From: a bacterium | Lineage (GTDB): Bacteria > Bacillota > Clostridia > Christensenellales > CAG-138 | Length of the DNA: 64,000 bases | Assembly (NCBI GenBank): GCA_022778545.1 | Contig: JALFDW010000025.1 | Span: 62,001-126,000, forward strand | Direction of reading: 5' to 3' | Shown: one piece after another, positions 54,837 to 63,319 of the stretch | Position numbering within the stretch: position 1 is the stretch's first letter | Layout of the letters: each line of letters begins with the position of its first letter | Translations under genes and position numbers: made by a program | The notes under the pieces: model-generated | The model's input: the letters and a program-made list of their open reading frames with translations, nothing else | Database searches by the model: none | Told to the model about the DNA's origin: nothing

Positions 54837-55217
54837 ATGCGAGACTAAATCACAGAAAACGGCTTGGAATACACCCTTGTGGAGGACTATTATCTGCCCA
54901 ATTTGACCCTGCCGGAAGAGCATCGTCCCATCGGGAAATGGGGCTGTCTGCACCGGGAGTATCTCAAAAAGGAGCACCCGATCCTATTTAACAGTCTGAT
55001 CCTCAATGGTCAGCTCTGGACATATCTGGCTGATTTGAACGAGCAGGCGCAGGAGCGTTTGTCCCTGATCATCGGGCAGATGAAGGTATCTGAGAGCGTG
55101 ACAGAAGAACTGAAAGCCATCGACCAAATAGCATGGATTGGTGGCATGAACAGCATCCGCAACCGAGCCGAGGAAATTATCCTCCGGGAAATGATTTACG
55201 GGGAGGATGTGGCATGA
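54837..55217 (+). pseudogene. tnpV: TnpV-like transposon protein with an early stop
   Basis: The expected ATG at 54837 has an excellent AAGGAG site, but the fourth codon is TAA (54846). The frame then continues as ITENGLEYTLVEDYYLPNLTLPEEHRP...GMNSIRNRAEEIILREMIYG, the TnpV family of clostridial mobile elements, 117 residues from a TTG at 54864. So the gene is probably a pseudogene or is weakly translated from TTG. Its stop overlaps the start of the next gene (ATGA). Confidence 0.85.
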
Positions 55218-55477
55218 GAATCCTCGAAGAATTCTGGTACGGCAATATCGAGCCGACCGAGTACGATACATCTTCTTGCAAGGAGTATAGGAAACTGCAG
55301 GATCTGATCTGTAGGAATGAAGAAAAGATCCGGGCAACCATGACGGATGAGCAGAAGGAGTTGTTTGAGAAGTACACGGATTGCGTCCGGGAGTTTCAGA
55401 CAATAACGGATTGCCTCATCTTCCAGAACAGCTTCAAATTGGGAGCCAGGATGATGCTGGAAGTCATGGAGGAATAA
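55214..55477 (+). CDS. DUF6809 family protein of a mobile element
   Basis: The 87-residue protein (RILEEFWYGNIEP..., then MTDEQKELFEKY, and SFKLGARMMLEVMEE) resembles DUF6809 proteins that commonly follow tnpV in clostridial mobile elements. The ATG overlaps the tnpV stop. Function is unknown. A strong terminator follows. Confidence 0.82.
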   Translation: MRILEEFWYGNIEPTEYDTSSCKEYRKLQDLICRNEEKIRATMTDEQKELFEKYTDCVREFQTITDCLIFQNSFKLGARMMLEVMEE

Positions 55478-55494
55478 CTGAACATATTGTAGCG

Positions 55495-55534
55495 GCGCCC
55501 ATCGGTCAATCTCTGACCGATGGGCGCTTTTGTT
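55495..55534 (+). terminator. Terminator of the tnpV-DUF6809 pair
   Basis: A perfect 14-bp stem (GCGCCCATCGGTCA, ATCTC loop, TGACCGATGGGCGC) with TTTTGTTTT following. Confidence 0.93.
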
Positions 55535-55548
55535 TTATCCGCGAAAAA

Positions 55549-55600
55549 GTGACGATAACGCAAAAGTGACGATAAAAAGCGACGATAAGAGTGACGATAA
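55549..55600 (+). repeat. Four GTGACGATAA-type direct repeats
   Basis: GTGACGATAA occurs at 55549-55558, 55566-55575, 55591-55600, and as GCGACGATAA at 55579-55588, spaced 12-17 bases. They could be iteron-like binding sites, or the decayed remnant of a coding repeat (SDDK-type repeat known from the ends of some ATP-binding proteins). No gene is intact here. Confidence 0.6.
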
Positions 55601-55662
55601 ACTGCGTGAGATAGCTGATGGGCGCTTTTTCTTAAAAGTCCTTCTTATTCGGATTTACGTAC

Positions 55663-55691
55663 TTGACGCATTTGGAAGTTCTTGCTATAAT
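55663..55691 (+). promoter_or_regulatory. Promoter of the restriction-modification operon
   Basis: TTGACG (55663-55668), a 17-nt spacer and a perfect TATAAT (55686-55691), 45 bases before the controller gene. Confidence 0.88.
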
Positions 55692-55692
55692 T

Positions 55693-55716
55693 GTTCTATG
55701 TTATAGAACATAGAAC
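55693..55716 (+). promoter_or_regulatory. Operator-like repeats over the transcription start
   Basis: GTTCTAT (55693-55699), GTT, ATAGAAC (55703-55709) form an inverted repeat, with a third half-site ATAGAAC immediately after (55710-55716). They overlie the predicted start of transcription. The XRE controller encoded just downstream is the likely ligand. Confidence 0.75.
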
Positions 55717-55736
55717 AAACAAAAGGAGGTGTCGTT

Positions 55737-56150
55737 TTGTCTAAGAAGATAGCGGTAGATCAGTCAACAGAACTGGCTATGAAACAGCTGGGTGAACTGA
55801 TCACTGAAATCCGCGGAGAACGCAGTTTGCGTAAAGTTGCTGAGCCGAGCGGAATTCCAGCCTCACAGTTGCAGTACATAGAACGAGGCAGCATGGCTCC
55901 AACCGCAGAGGTATACCCCAAACTGCTGGATGCGTTACACCCGGACAAGAACCAGCGGGCGAAAATGGATCAGCTGTATATGACAATTCGAAAAACACCT
56001 TCCCCGGATGTGTGCGCACTTCTTATTAACAACCCCAACCTGATAGCAGTTCTGCGCACCATGGAAGGCGCGCAACTGAGCAAAAACGAAATGAAGACTC
56101 TGTTGAAATCCATTACCCAGAAGAAAAAAGGAGAAACCGACAATGGCTAA
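55737..56150 (+). CDS. XRE-family controller of the Type I R-M operon
   Basis: The 137-residue protein has an XRE-like helix-turn-helix (about 18-68; RSLRKVAEPSGIPASQLQYIERGSMAPTAEVYPKLLDAL) and a helical C-terminal part. It starts with TTG at 55737, with AGGAGG 7 nt upstream. The stop overlaps hsdM's start by 8 nt. It resembles R-M controller proteins that delay restriction until methylation is established; autoregulation through the adjacent repeats is inferred. Confidence 0.85.
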   Translation: MSKKIAVDQSTELAMKQLGELITEIRGERSLRKVAEPSGIPASQLQYIERGSMAPTAEVYPKLLDALHPDKNQRAKMDQLYMTIRKTPSPDVCALLINNPNLIAVLRTMEGAQLSKNEMKTLLKSITQKKKGETDNG

Positions 56151-58251
56151 GATATATAACTACGATGTAATGTTTGATGATACCTCAATTGACGTAAGCA
56201 AAGAGGTTGCCTTGGTATGGTCCATCGCCAATTCCCTGCGTGGTGCCTATACCTCCGATAAGTACAAGGATGTTATCATTCCCATGGTTATCCTTCGCCG
56301 CTTTGAGTGTGCGCTCGCAGAAACCAAGCAGGCCGTTGTCGATAAGTATAAAGCTAACCCAAAACTGCCTGCTGCGCTGTTGGAAAAGGCATCCGGATAT
56401 CCCTTCTACAACACCAGCGAATTCACGCTGTCCCGACTGCTGAATGACAGCGACAACATTGCTGAGAATTTCGTCAGCTATATCGAGAGTTTCTCCGCTA
56501 ATGTGCAGACGATTTTCAACAATCTGGATTTCAAAAAGCAGATTGAGAAGATGGACAAGAACAACCGTCTGTACGGCGTGGTGAAGAAGTTCTCCGAGAT
56601 TGACTTCGATCCCAAGTCCATCGACGGCATGAAGATGGGTTACATCTTTGAAGACATCATCCGCAGATTCTCCGAAAATGCCGAGGCCGGTGATCACTAC
56701 ACGCCTCGTGAAGTAATCCGTTTGTTGGTCAATATCTTGCTGGCTGAAGGATGCAATGACCTTCTGACCGAAGAAGGCAAGGTTGCTACCGTGCTGGATG
56801 CAGCCTGCGGCTCCGGTGGTATGCTGTCCACCACACATGACTTCCTTGCTCGTAAGAATCCCTTTATTGACGTGCGCCTGTTTGGTCAGGAGATCAATCC
56901 TGAGTCCTATGCCATCTGCATGGCAGATATGTTGATTAAGGGCGAAGATGCCCGGAACATCAAGGGCGGTGACCCGGCTAATACGTTGATGACCGACTGC
57001 TTCCCGGATCAGAGGGTTCGGTTGTGCATCATGAACCCTCCTTTTGGTACCCCTTGGGGTGGCAAAGATGCCCCGGATGGGCAGGAAAAGGCCGTTCGTG
57101 ACGCCAACAAAAAAGATGGTCGCTTTGAACACGGCCTGCCCGGCACCGGCGATGCCCAGCTGCTGTTCATGCAGCACGCCATCAAAAAACTGGACGATAA
57201 GGGGCGTGCAGCCATTATCTCTAACGGTTCTCCGCTGTTCTCTGGCAGTACCACCAGTGGTGAGAGTCAGATACGCCGCTGGATGCTGGAAGAAGATCTG
57301 ATTGAGGCGATCATTGCCCTGCCTTCTCAGCTGTTCTACAACACCGATATTGGTATTTATGCCTTTATCCTTTCCAAGAACAAGCGTCCTGACCGTAAGG
57401 GTAAGGTGCAGCTCATCAATGCGGTGAATATGTGGAAGCCCCTGCGGAAGTCTCTGGGTAAGAAGCGCAGAGAGATCGACCGGGACAGCATGACCCGTAT
57501 TACCGAATTGTACGCCAACTTCGAGGAAACTCCTGAGAGCAAGATCTTCAGCAATGAGGAATTCATGTACCGGGAATATGCGGTCTGGCAGCCCCTACAG
57601 CGCAGAGCGGTGCTGGATCAGGAAAGCATTGATCGGCTGAGAACCAGTGCCTACTTCACCAGCAATTCCAGTATCTTCAATGAGGCTGATTTTGCAGAAC
57701 TGGAAGAAATGAATCCCCGCAGCAGTGCTGATGAAAAGAAATATCAGAAGTATGTTGCCGGAAAAAAGTTCGTGGCAGATGTACTGACGATTCTGGAAAC
57801 CAATCTGTCCGATAAGGTTTACATGGACTATGCTGCTTTTGAAAAACACCTGAAGAAGCTGCTGGAAGATGTGGATGGATTCTCTGCCGGTCGGCTGACC
57901 GGCATTGCCATGATCCTATCTGTTATGGATAAGAGTGCTGTGGTGCAGAAGGATAAAAAGGGTGAGATCATTGTTGACCCCACCACGAAGGATACGGAGA
58001 TTATCAAACTGACCAAGAACCCGAAAGAGTATTTCGATGAGGAAGTTTATCCTCATGTGCCGGATGCCATCTGGCGGTATGAGTTTGATCCTTCCAAAAA
58101 GGAAAGTGCCACCAACAAGGAAAAGCAGGGCGCTGAGTTCCCCTTTACCCGGTTTTTCTATGAATACAAGGCTCCAGAGGCGGCCGATGATCTGCTGGCA
58201 CAGTTTATGGAATTGGAAAAATCTTTGGCTGCAAAAATTGCCCAACTGTAA
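56143..58251 (+). CDS. hsdM: Type I restriction-modification methyltransferase subunit
   Basis: The 702-residue N6-adenine methyltransferase has an N-terminal helical domain (1-165), the S-adenosylmethionine motif DAACGSGGM (219-227), and the catalytic NPPF (298-301). It is longer than typical HsdM (about 500-550), with an extra C-terminal region of about 150 residues (450-702), including a long helical and acidic segment. It methylates the site recognised by HsdS and is required for restriction. Confidence 0.95.
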   Translation: MAKIYNYDVMFDDTSIDVSKEVALVWSIANSLRGAYTSDKYKDVIIPMVILRRFECALAETKQAVVDKYKANPKLPAALLEKASGYPFYNTSEFTLSRLLNDSDNIAENFVSYIESFSANVQTIFNNLDFKKQIEKMDKNNRLYGVVKKFSEIDFDPKSIDGMKMGYIFEDIIRRFSENAEAGDHYTPREVIRLLVNILLAEGCNDLLTEEGKVATVLDAACGSGGMLSTTHDFLARKNPFIDVRLFGQEINPESYAICMADMLIKGEDARNIKGGDPANTLMTDCFPDQRVRLCIMNPPFGTPWGGKDAPDGQEKAVRDANKKDGRFEHGLPGTGDAQLLFMQHAIKKLDDKGRAAIISNGSPLFSGSTTSGESQIRRWMLEEDLIEAIIALPSQLFYNTDIGIYAFILSKNKRPDRKGKVQLINAVNMWKPLRKSLGKKRREIDRDSMTRITELYANFEETPESKIFSNEEFMYREYAVWQPLQRRAVLDQESIDRLRTSAYFTSNSSIFNEADFAELEEMNPRSSADEKKYQKYVAGKKFVADVLTILETNLSDKVYMDYAAFEKHLKKLLEDVDGFSAGRLTGIAMILSVMDKSAVVQKDKKGEIIVDPTTKDTEIIKLTKNPKEYFDEEVYPHVPDAIWRYEFDPSKKESATNKEKQGAEFPFTRFFYEYKAPEAADDLLAQFMELEKSLAAKIAQL

Positions 58252-58268
58252 GGAAGCGAGGTTTTGCT

Positions 58269-59140
58269 ATGACAGAGAAAATGAAACCAAGCAGAATTGC
58301 ATGGATAGGCGATATTCCGCAAGATTGGAAGTGTAAAAGATCGCTGATTATCTGGACACCCAGTGCGCCAAAATCGACAGTGTGATTGCAGATATCGAAA
58401 AGCAGATCGAAACACTACAGAAATATAAAAAATCCCTGATTACCGAAGCGGTAACCAAGGGTTTGGAGCGGTCTGTGCCGATGAAGGATAGTGAGATTGA
58501 GTGGATTGGTGAGATTCCCAGCCATTGGGGTACAAACCGTCTCAGATATGTAGCGTCGGTGAAAACTGGACCGTTTGGAACCCAGTTAAGTGCTGATGAG
58601 TATGTGGATGAAGGCGTTCCTATCATCAATGTAAAAAACATCGGTTACGGAAGTATCCTCGCTGAAGATCTTGACTTTGTGCCTGAAACGGTAGCAGACA
58701 GGCTCTCTGCTCACCGTTTGAAAACTGATGATATTGTTTTCGGACGCAAAGGTGCTGTGGATAAGCATGCCATCATCACTGATGAATATGTCAATTGGGT
58801 GCAAGGCTCTGACTGCATCCGGGTGCGTAGCAATCCTGAAATTGATTCTGGATATCTGAACTACCTGTTTGACAGCACGTATTTTGGAAGCTATGTGATG
58901 CTTTATGCTGTGGGTGCAACTATGCCATCCATGAGTTCCGATATCTTGCTAAACGCACGGATTCTGGTACCTCCTGTGCATGAGCAAAAAGATATTGCGG
59001 CATATCTGGACAGTCAGTGCGGAAAGATCGATGCCATTATTGCAAACAAACAGACTCAGCTGGATACAATTCAGAGCCACAAAAAATCCCTGATCTATGA
59101 ATATGTCACAGGTAAAAAACGAGTAACGGAGGTGAGCTGA
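58269..59140 (+). pseudogene. hsdS: HsdS specificity subunit, first target-recognition domain deleted
   Basis: From 58269 the sequence reads MTEKMKPSRIAWIGDIPQDWKCKR, the usual start of an HsdS, but then jumps at about 58330-58340 into another frame that encodes the central conserved helix (KIADYLDTQCAKIDSVIADIEKQ). The roughly 150 residues of TRD1 are missing, and a TAA (58334) separates the two frames. Downstream, an intact second half survives: MKDSEIEWIGEIPSHW from ATG 58481, with TRD2 and the C-terminal conserved helix to 59140. A half-HsdS of about 219 residues could still be made. Confidence 0.85.
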
Positions 59141-59141
59141 T

Positions 59142-62100
59142 ATGGCAATCAAAAGCGGGCAGTTAAAAGAAAAGACCGACTATCAGGCATATATTCTGGA
59201 AATGCTGCGGGATGAGAACGGCTATCGGGTTCGACCCTCCGATGCCTTTGAACCTGGCTACGGTATGGACACAGAACTGCTGTTTACCTTTCTGGAGGCA
59301 ACCCAGAAGGATTCCCTGACCCGGCTGGAGAAACTGTATAAGGATAAGACCCGGCTGACCGTTCTGAATTACATCAACAACGAAATCAACAAGAAGAATC
59401 GCAGTCTGCTGGATGTGCTGAAGCACGGTGTGGAGTTTGACAACGGTGTTACCCTGCACCTGATGTACCGCAAGCCTGCTACCTCCTTCAATCCCAAGGC
59501 AGAGGCACTGTATCAGCAAAATGTCCTTTCTGTCATGGAAGAGGTATATCACAAGGAAGGCGAACGGATTGACCTGGTGATCTTCCTGAATGGCATTGCC
59601 ATCTTTACCTTTGAGCTGAAGTGCAACACCAGCGGTCAGAACTACGAGGATGCCATCCGGCAGTACAAGTATGAGCGTGATCCCAAAACCCGTCTGCTGA
59701 AATTCAAGGCAGGATGCTTGGCTCATTTCGCAATGGACCTGAACGAGGTGTACATGTGCACCAACCTGAAGGGTAAGTCCTCTTTCTTCCTGCCCTTCAA
59801 CAAAGGCTGCGGCGAGGGCATCAATGCGGGTAAGGGCAATCCCCATAACCCTGATGGCATCAATGTGTCCTATATGTGGGAGGATATTCTTAAGAAGGAT
59901 ACGGTGCTGTATCTGATCGACAAGATCATTTTTCTGCAGAAGGAGACCAAGAAGAATCCGGACACCGGCAAGCGGGAGACCAAGGAAGCCCTGATCTTCC
60001 CCAGATACCATCAGTTTAATGCCGTCCGGAAGATTGTGGCGGATGTGACGGAGCACCACACCGAAAAGAACTATCTGATCCAGCACTCTGCAGGCAGCGG
60101 CAAGACCAATACCATTGCATGGCTTTCCCACCGTTTGGCTTCTCTGCACGATGCCGAGGATCATGTGATTTTTGACACCGTCTGCATCATCACTGACCGC
60201 ATCGTGGTTGATCGTCAGTTGCAGGCTGCTGTGCTGGGCATGGAACATAAGGCTGGATTGGTTAAGGTCATGGACGAAAAGTGCACCTCTAAAGATCTGG
60301 CTGATGCGCTGAACGGCAACACAAAGATTATTGTTACCACCATCCACAAGTTCATGTACATCCATGATCTGGTGCAGGAACTGAAGAACAAGACCTTTGC
60401 TGTCATCATCGATGAGGCCCATTCTTCCACTGCCGGTACAGCGATGGAGTCTGTGACCTATGCGTTGTCCGAGAGCCGGAAACTGAGCGAAGCCACCCCT
60501 ACCGGAGCCGGTGAAGAGGAAGAATCCATGGCGGACATCATTGAGGATGAGATTGCCCGTTGTGGCAAGCAGCCCAATGTGTCCATGATCGCCTTTACCG
60601 CAACGCCGAAGCCCACCACATTGCAGCTGTTCGGCTGTCTGAATGAACAGGGCAAAAAGGTAGCATTTGATCTGTATTCCATGAAGCAGGCCATTGAGGA
60701 AGGTTTTATTCTGGATGTACTGCAGAACTATGTGACCTATAAAACCTATTATCAGATCAACAAGGCCATTGAAGATGACCCGGAGCTGGAAACCGTTGCT
60801 GCCAAACGTAAGATTGCCAAGTACATTGAACTGCATGATACGAATGTTGCTCAGAAGGTGGAAATTATCATTGAGCATTTCAAAAATAATATCATGAAGG
60901 AACTGGGCGGCAAGGCAAAAGCTATGGTGGTCACTTCTTCCCGTCAGGCTGCGGTTAAATACAGAAATGAATTTGTGGACTACATAGCCCGGCATGGTTA
61001 CACTGGTATTCATGCGCTGGTGGCATTCTCCGGCAAGGTAACCTTGGACGGCAAGGAATATTCCGAAGTCGTTATGAATGGTATTTCTGAGGAAGATCTG
61101 CCCGAAGTGTTCGGGACGGACAGCTATCAGGTGTTGCTGGTAGCCAACAAGTACCAGACTGGTTTTGACCAGCCGAAGCTGTGTGCCATGTATGTGGACA
61201 AACGACTGCGCGGCGTTGCCGCTGTGCAGACGTTGTCCCGATTGAACCGCATCTGTGCGCCCTACAACAAGAAGACATTCGTGCTGGACTTCAAAAATAC
61301 TTATGAAGATATTCAGAATGCGTTTGCTCCGTATTACACGGAAACCGTGTTAAATGAAACCATCACGCCTTCTGATATCCGTGCAGTAGAGGCACAGGTG
61401 GATCAGTACGGATTCCTGGATTTGGATGACATTGACACCTTCAATGAGTATTTGTATCAGGATAAGCGTACTGCCAAAGATAAGGCGAAAATGTGGTCGC
61501 TGTTGGATAAGTCCCTGCAGATCATAAACAAGTTCCCTGTTCTGGAAAAGATGGAGATTCGGGCCACCATCAAGCGGTTTATCCGGTTCTACAGCTTCCT
61601 GATTCAGGCGACTTGCTATGAAAATGTTGACCTCCATAAGAAGTATAATTTCCTGACCTATCTGGTAAAGGAGATTGAGATTGGCGGCGGTGGCAATGAT
61701 TTTGATATTGCAGACAAGATCACCGCATCTAATTTTAAGCAGAAAAAGACCGGTGAGGAGACCTCTGAATTGGTATCCAAGCCGGAGGTAAATCTACCGA
61801 AACCCAACGAAGTGTATTTTGACGAGGCGACAAAGAAAAAACTCTCCGAAATCATCGAAGAGATCAATGCGGCCTACAATAAAAACTTCGATATAGATGT
61901 GGCCTCTAAGTCTGCCCTTCAGATGCGGGATCTGCTTCTTAGAAATGGTCATCTGCGCGATAGCGCTCGGAATAATTCACTGAAGGACTTTAAGTTTGCT
62001 TACTTCGATGCGGTGCAGGATGCTCTGCTGGAAGGTTTTGAGCAGAACCAGGATTTTTTTACATTGCTACTGGATAACGACGAGAAGAAGCGTGAATTGA

Positions 62101-62150
62101 TGCAGGTGTTCCTTGAGGATGTCTACAAGCATCTGCGTAACGATGAATAA
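59142..62150 (+). CDS. hsdR: Type I restriction endonuclease subunit
   Basis: The 1002-residue subunit has the PD-(E/D)xK nuclease with D144 and FELK (157-160), the helicase motor with Walker A HSAGSGKTN (315-323) and IDEAHSS, an ITDRIVVDRQL stretch, and motif V/VI parts (YQTGFDQPKLCAMYVDKRL, VQTLSRLNR). It appears intact. It translocates DNA and cuts unmethylated sites. Lower GC than the core genome. It begins 2 nt after the hsdS stop. Confidence 0.97.
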   Translation: MAIKSGQLKEKTDYQAYILEMLRDENGYRVRPSDAFEPGYGMDTELLFTFLEATQKDSLTRLEKLYKDKTRLTVLNYINNEINKKNRSLLDVLKHGVEFDNGVTLHLMYRKPATSFNPKAEALYQQNVLSVMEEVYHKEGERIDLVIFLNGIAIFTFELKCNTSGQNYEDAIRQYKYERDPKTRLLKFKAGCLAHFAMDLNEVYMCTNLKGKSSFFLPFNKGCGEGINAGKGNPHNPDGINVSYMWEDILKKDTVLYLIDKIIFLQKETKKNPDTGKRETKEALIFPRYHQFNAVRKIVADVTEHHTEKNYLIQHSAGSGKTNTIAWLSHRLASLHDAEDHVIFDTVCIITDRIVVDRQLQAAVLGMEHKAGLVKVMDEKCTSKDLADALNGNTKIIVTTIHKFMYIHDLVQELKNKTFAVIIDEAHSSTAGTAMESVTYALSESRKLSEATPTGAGEEEESMADIIEDEIARCGKQPNVSMIAFTATPKPTTLQLFGCLNEQGKKVAFDLYSMKQAIEEGFILDVLQNYVTYKTYYQINKAIEDDPELETVAAKRKIAKYIELHDTNVAQKVEIIIEHFKNNIMKELGGKAKAMVVTSSRQAAVKYRNEFVDYIARHGYTGIHALVAFSGKVTLDGKEYSEVVMNGISEEDLPEVFGTDSYQVLLVANKYQTGFDQPKLCAMYVDKRLRGVAAVQTLSRLNRICAPYNKKTFVLDFKNTYEDIQNAFAPYYTETVLNETITPSDIRAVEAQVDQYGFLDLDDIDTFNEYLYQDKRTAKDKAKMWSLLDKSLQIINKFPVLEKMEIRATIKRFIRFYSFLIQATCYENVDLHKKYNFLTYLVKEIEIGGGGNDFDIADKITASNFKQKKTGEETSELVSKPEVNLPKPNEVYFDEATKKKLSEIIEEINAAYNKNFDIDVASKSALQMRDLLLRNGHLRDSARNNSLKDFKFAYFDAVQDALLEGFEQNQDFFTLLLDNDEKKRELMQVFLEDVYKHLRNDE

Positions 62151-62174
62151 GGCTAAGAATACATATGCTTACAG

Positions 62175-62219
62175 AACCACAGAGACCACCGATTATCCCA
62201 ATCGGTGGTCTCTGCGGTT
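62175..62219. terminator. Bidirectional terminator between hsdR and gajB
   Basis: A 19-bp stem (62175-62193 with 62201-62219, one mismatch; AACC and GGTT ends) lies between convergent genes. Confidence 0.88.
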
Positions 62220-62224
62220 TTCTG

Positions 62225-63319
62225 TTATTCACCTTTATACATAGTGAAGCAATCCATATAGGTTGTTTCATCATAGACAAACGCCACGCTGTAGCGGGCT
62301 CTTGTAATTGCAACGTACAATTCACTCTTTGTTTTTTCTGAAGTTGGAATAGTGCCGCTTTTTACAAATTTCTTAAAAGGCTCTGTGCAAATGATAATAA
62401 CATGATTATGTGTAGAGCCTTTGCTTACACCAATATTTTTGATATCAACAGGATAACAGGTTTGGGGAATTTTCGATGTAACGCTCCATCGCAAAACTGC
62501 AGGATTGTACTTGCCAACATATGTGTCAAAGTCTTTGGTTTTAACAATATAAAGACCTTCATGATCGCATTTTTCATCATTAAGCGACTTTGTCCGCTCG
62601 TCTATGCTGGGAAACAAAGAGTCTGACAAATCACATATACACTGCTTGCAACGGTAGGAATAATCTCGAAATTTAACTGTCAGGAGTCCTTTCTTTTCCA
62701 GTTTCCTAAAGTAATCAAGCAGCTTGCTGCCGCGATTTCCTTTGTTCTTTGGTGCGTTACATGTGAAATAAATTGCCTGACGAATATCACCTACAGCGAC
62801 AATTTTTATCTTGGATGTGCACAACAATGCCAACAAATCCAAATCATCGCCCGCCATATCTTGAACTTCGTCAATGTATATGAGGGAGTAGATTTCTTCC
62901 AGACGTTCTACAACTGCATTATTGCTTAAATCATTGCACTTCAATGCGAATTTTGTTGCGCGATCTTTATACAGAGCATTATACGCAGAAAAATAAAAGG
63001 CTCGCGTGTTTCGTTCTGGAATTCTGTGATTGGTTATTTGCGTATCAAAATCTATTCGTTCAATCCTTTTATTATACGCAACACTCCTAAACGGCCTAAT
63101 GCAATGTTGCAATAAAAAACTGTGCCAAGTCATTATTTCAACATTTGAAGGAACAATCCCCATCTTGGCTTCAATATCCTTTTTCAACTTGCGAGTATTG
63201 GCAATTGTATATGTGACCAACAAGATTTTGTCTGTTGTATTACCTGTTACCTCGTCCACAATATATGTTGTTTTTCCTGAGCCTGCCGCGGCTATTAAAG
63301 CGATGTTATCACAGGGCAT
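62225..63319 (-). CDS. gajB: UvrD-like helicase, Gabija GajB-like
   Basis: The 364-residue protein has SF1 helicase motifs: Walker A AAAGSGKT (10-17), DEVQD (150-154), GDIRQ (177-181), and the C-terminal YVAITRARYSV. It is adjacent to and overlapped by an OLD-family nuclease gene, the Gabija arrangement. It is shorter than characterised GajB. The start at 63319 follows GAGGTG; longer frames overlap the nuclease further. Confidence 0.83.
   Translation of the reverse strand: MPCDNIALIAAAGSGKTTYIVDEVTGNTTDKILLVTYTIANTRKLKKDIEAKMGIVPSNVEIMTWHSFLLQHCIRPFRSVAYNKRIERIDFDTQITNHRIPERNTRAFYFSAYNALYKDRATKFALKCNDLSNNAVVERLEEIYSLIYIDEVQDMAGDDLDLLALLCTSKIKIVAVGDIRQAIYFTCNAPKNKGNRGSKLLDYFRKLEKKGLLTVKFRDYSYRCKQCICDLSDSLFPSIDERTKSLNDEKCDHEGLYIVKTKDFDTYVGKYNPAVLRWSVTSKIPQTCYPVDIKNIGVSKGSTHNHVIIICTEPFKKFVKSGTIPTSEKTKSELYVAITRARYSVAFVYDETTYMDCFTMYKGE

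Noticed and set aside
55549-55600. CRISPR array
   Set aside because: Units are only 10 nt with 2-7 nt gaps; no spacers and no cas genes.
59163-61013. 616-codon open frame antisense to hsdR
   Set aside because: It is a mirror of the hsdR codon pattern, has no ribosome site or family motifs, and hsdR itself is clearly real.
54837-62150. Prophage
   Set aside because: No structural, lysis or integrase genes; content is defence plus mobile-element remnants.
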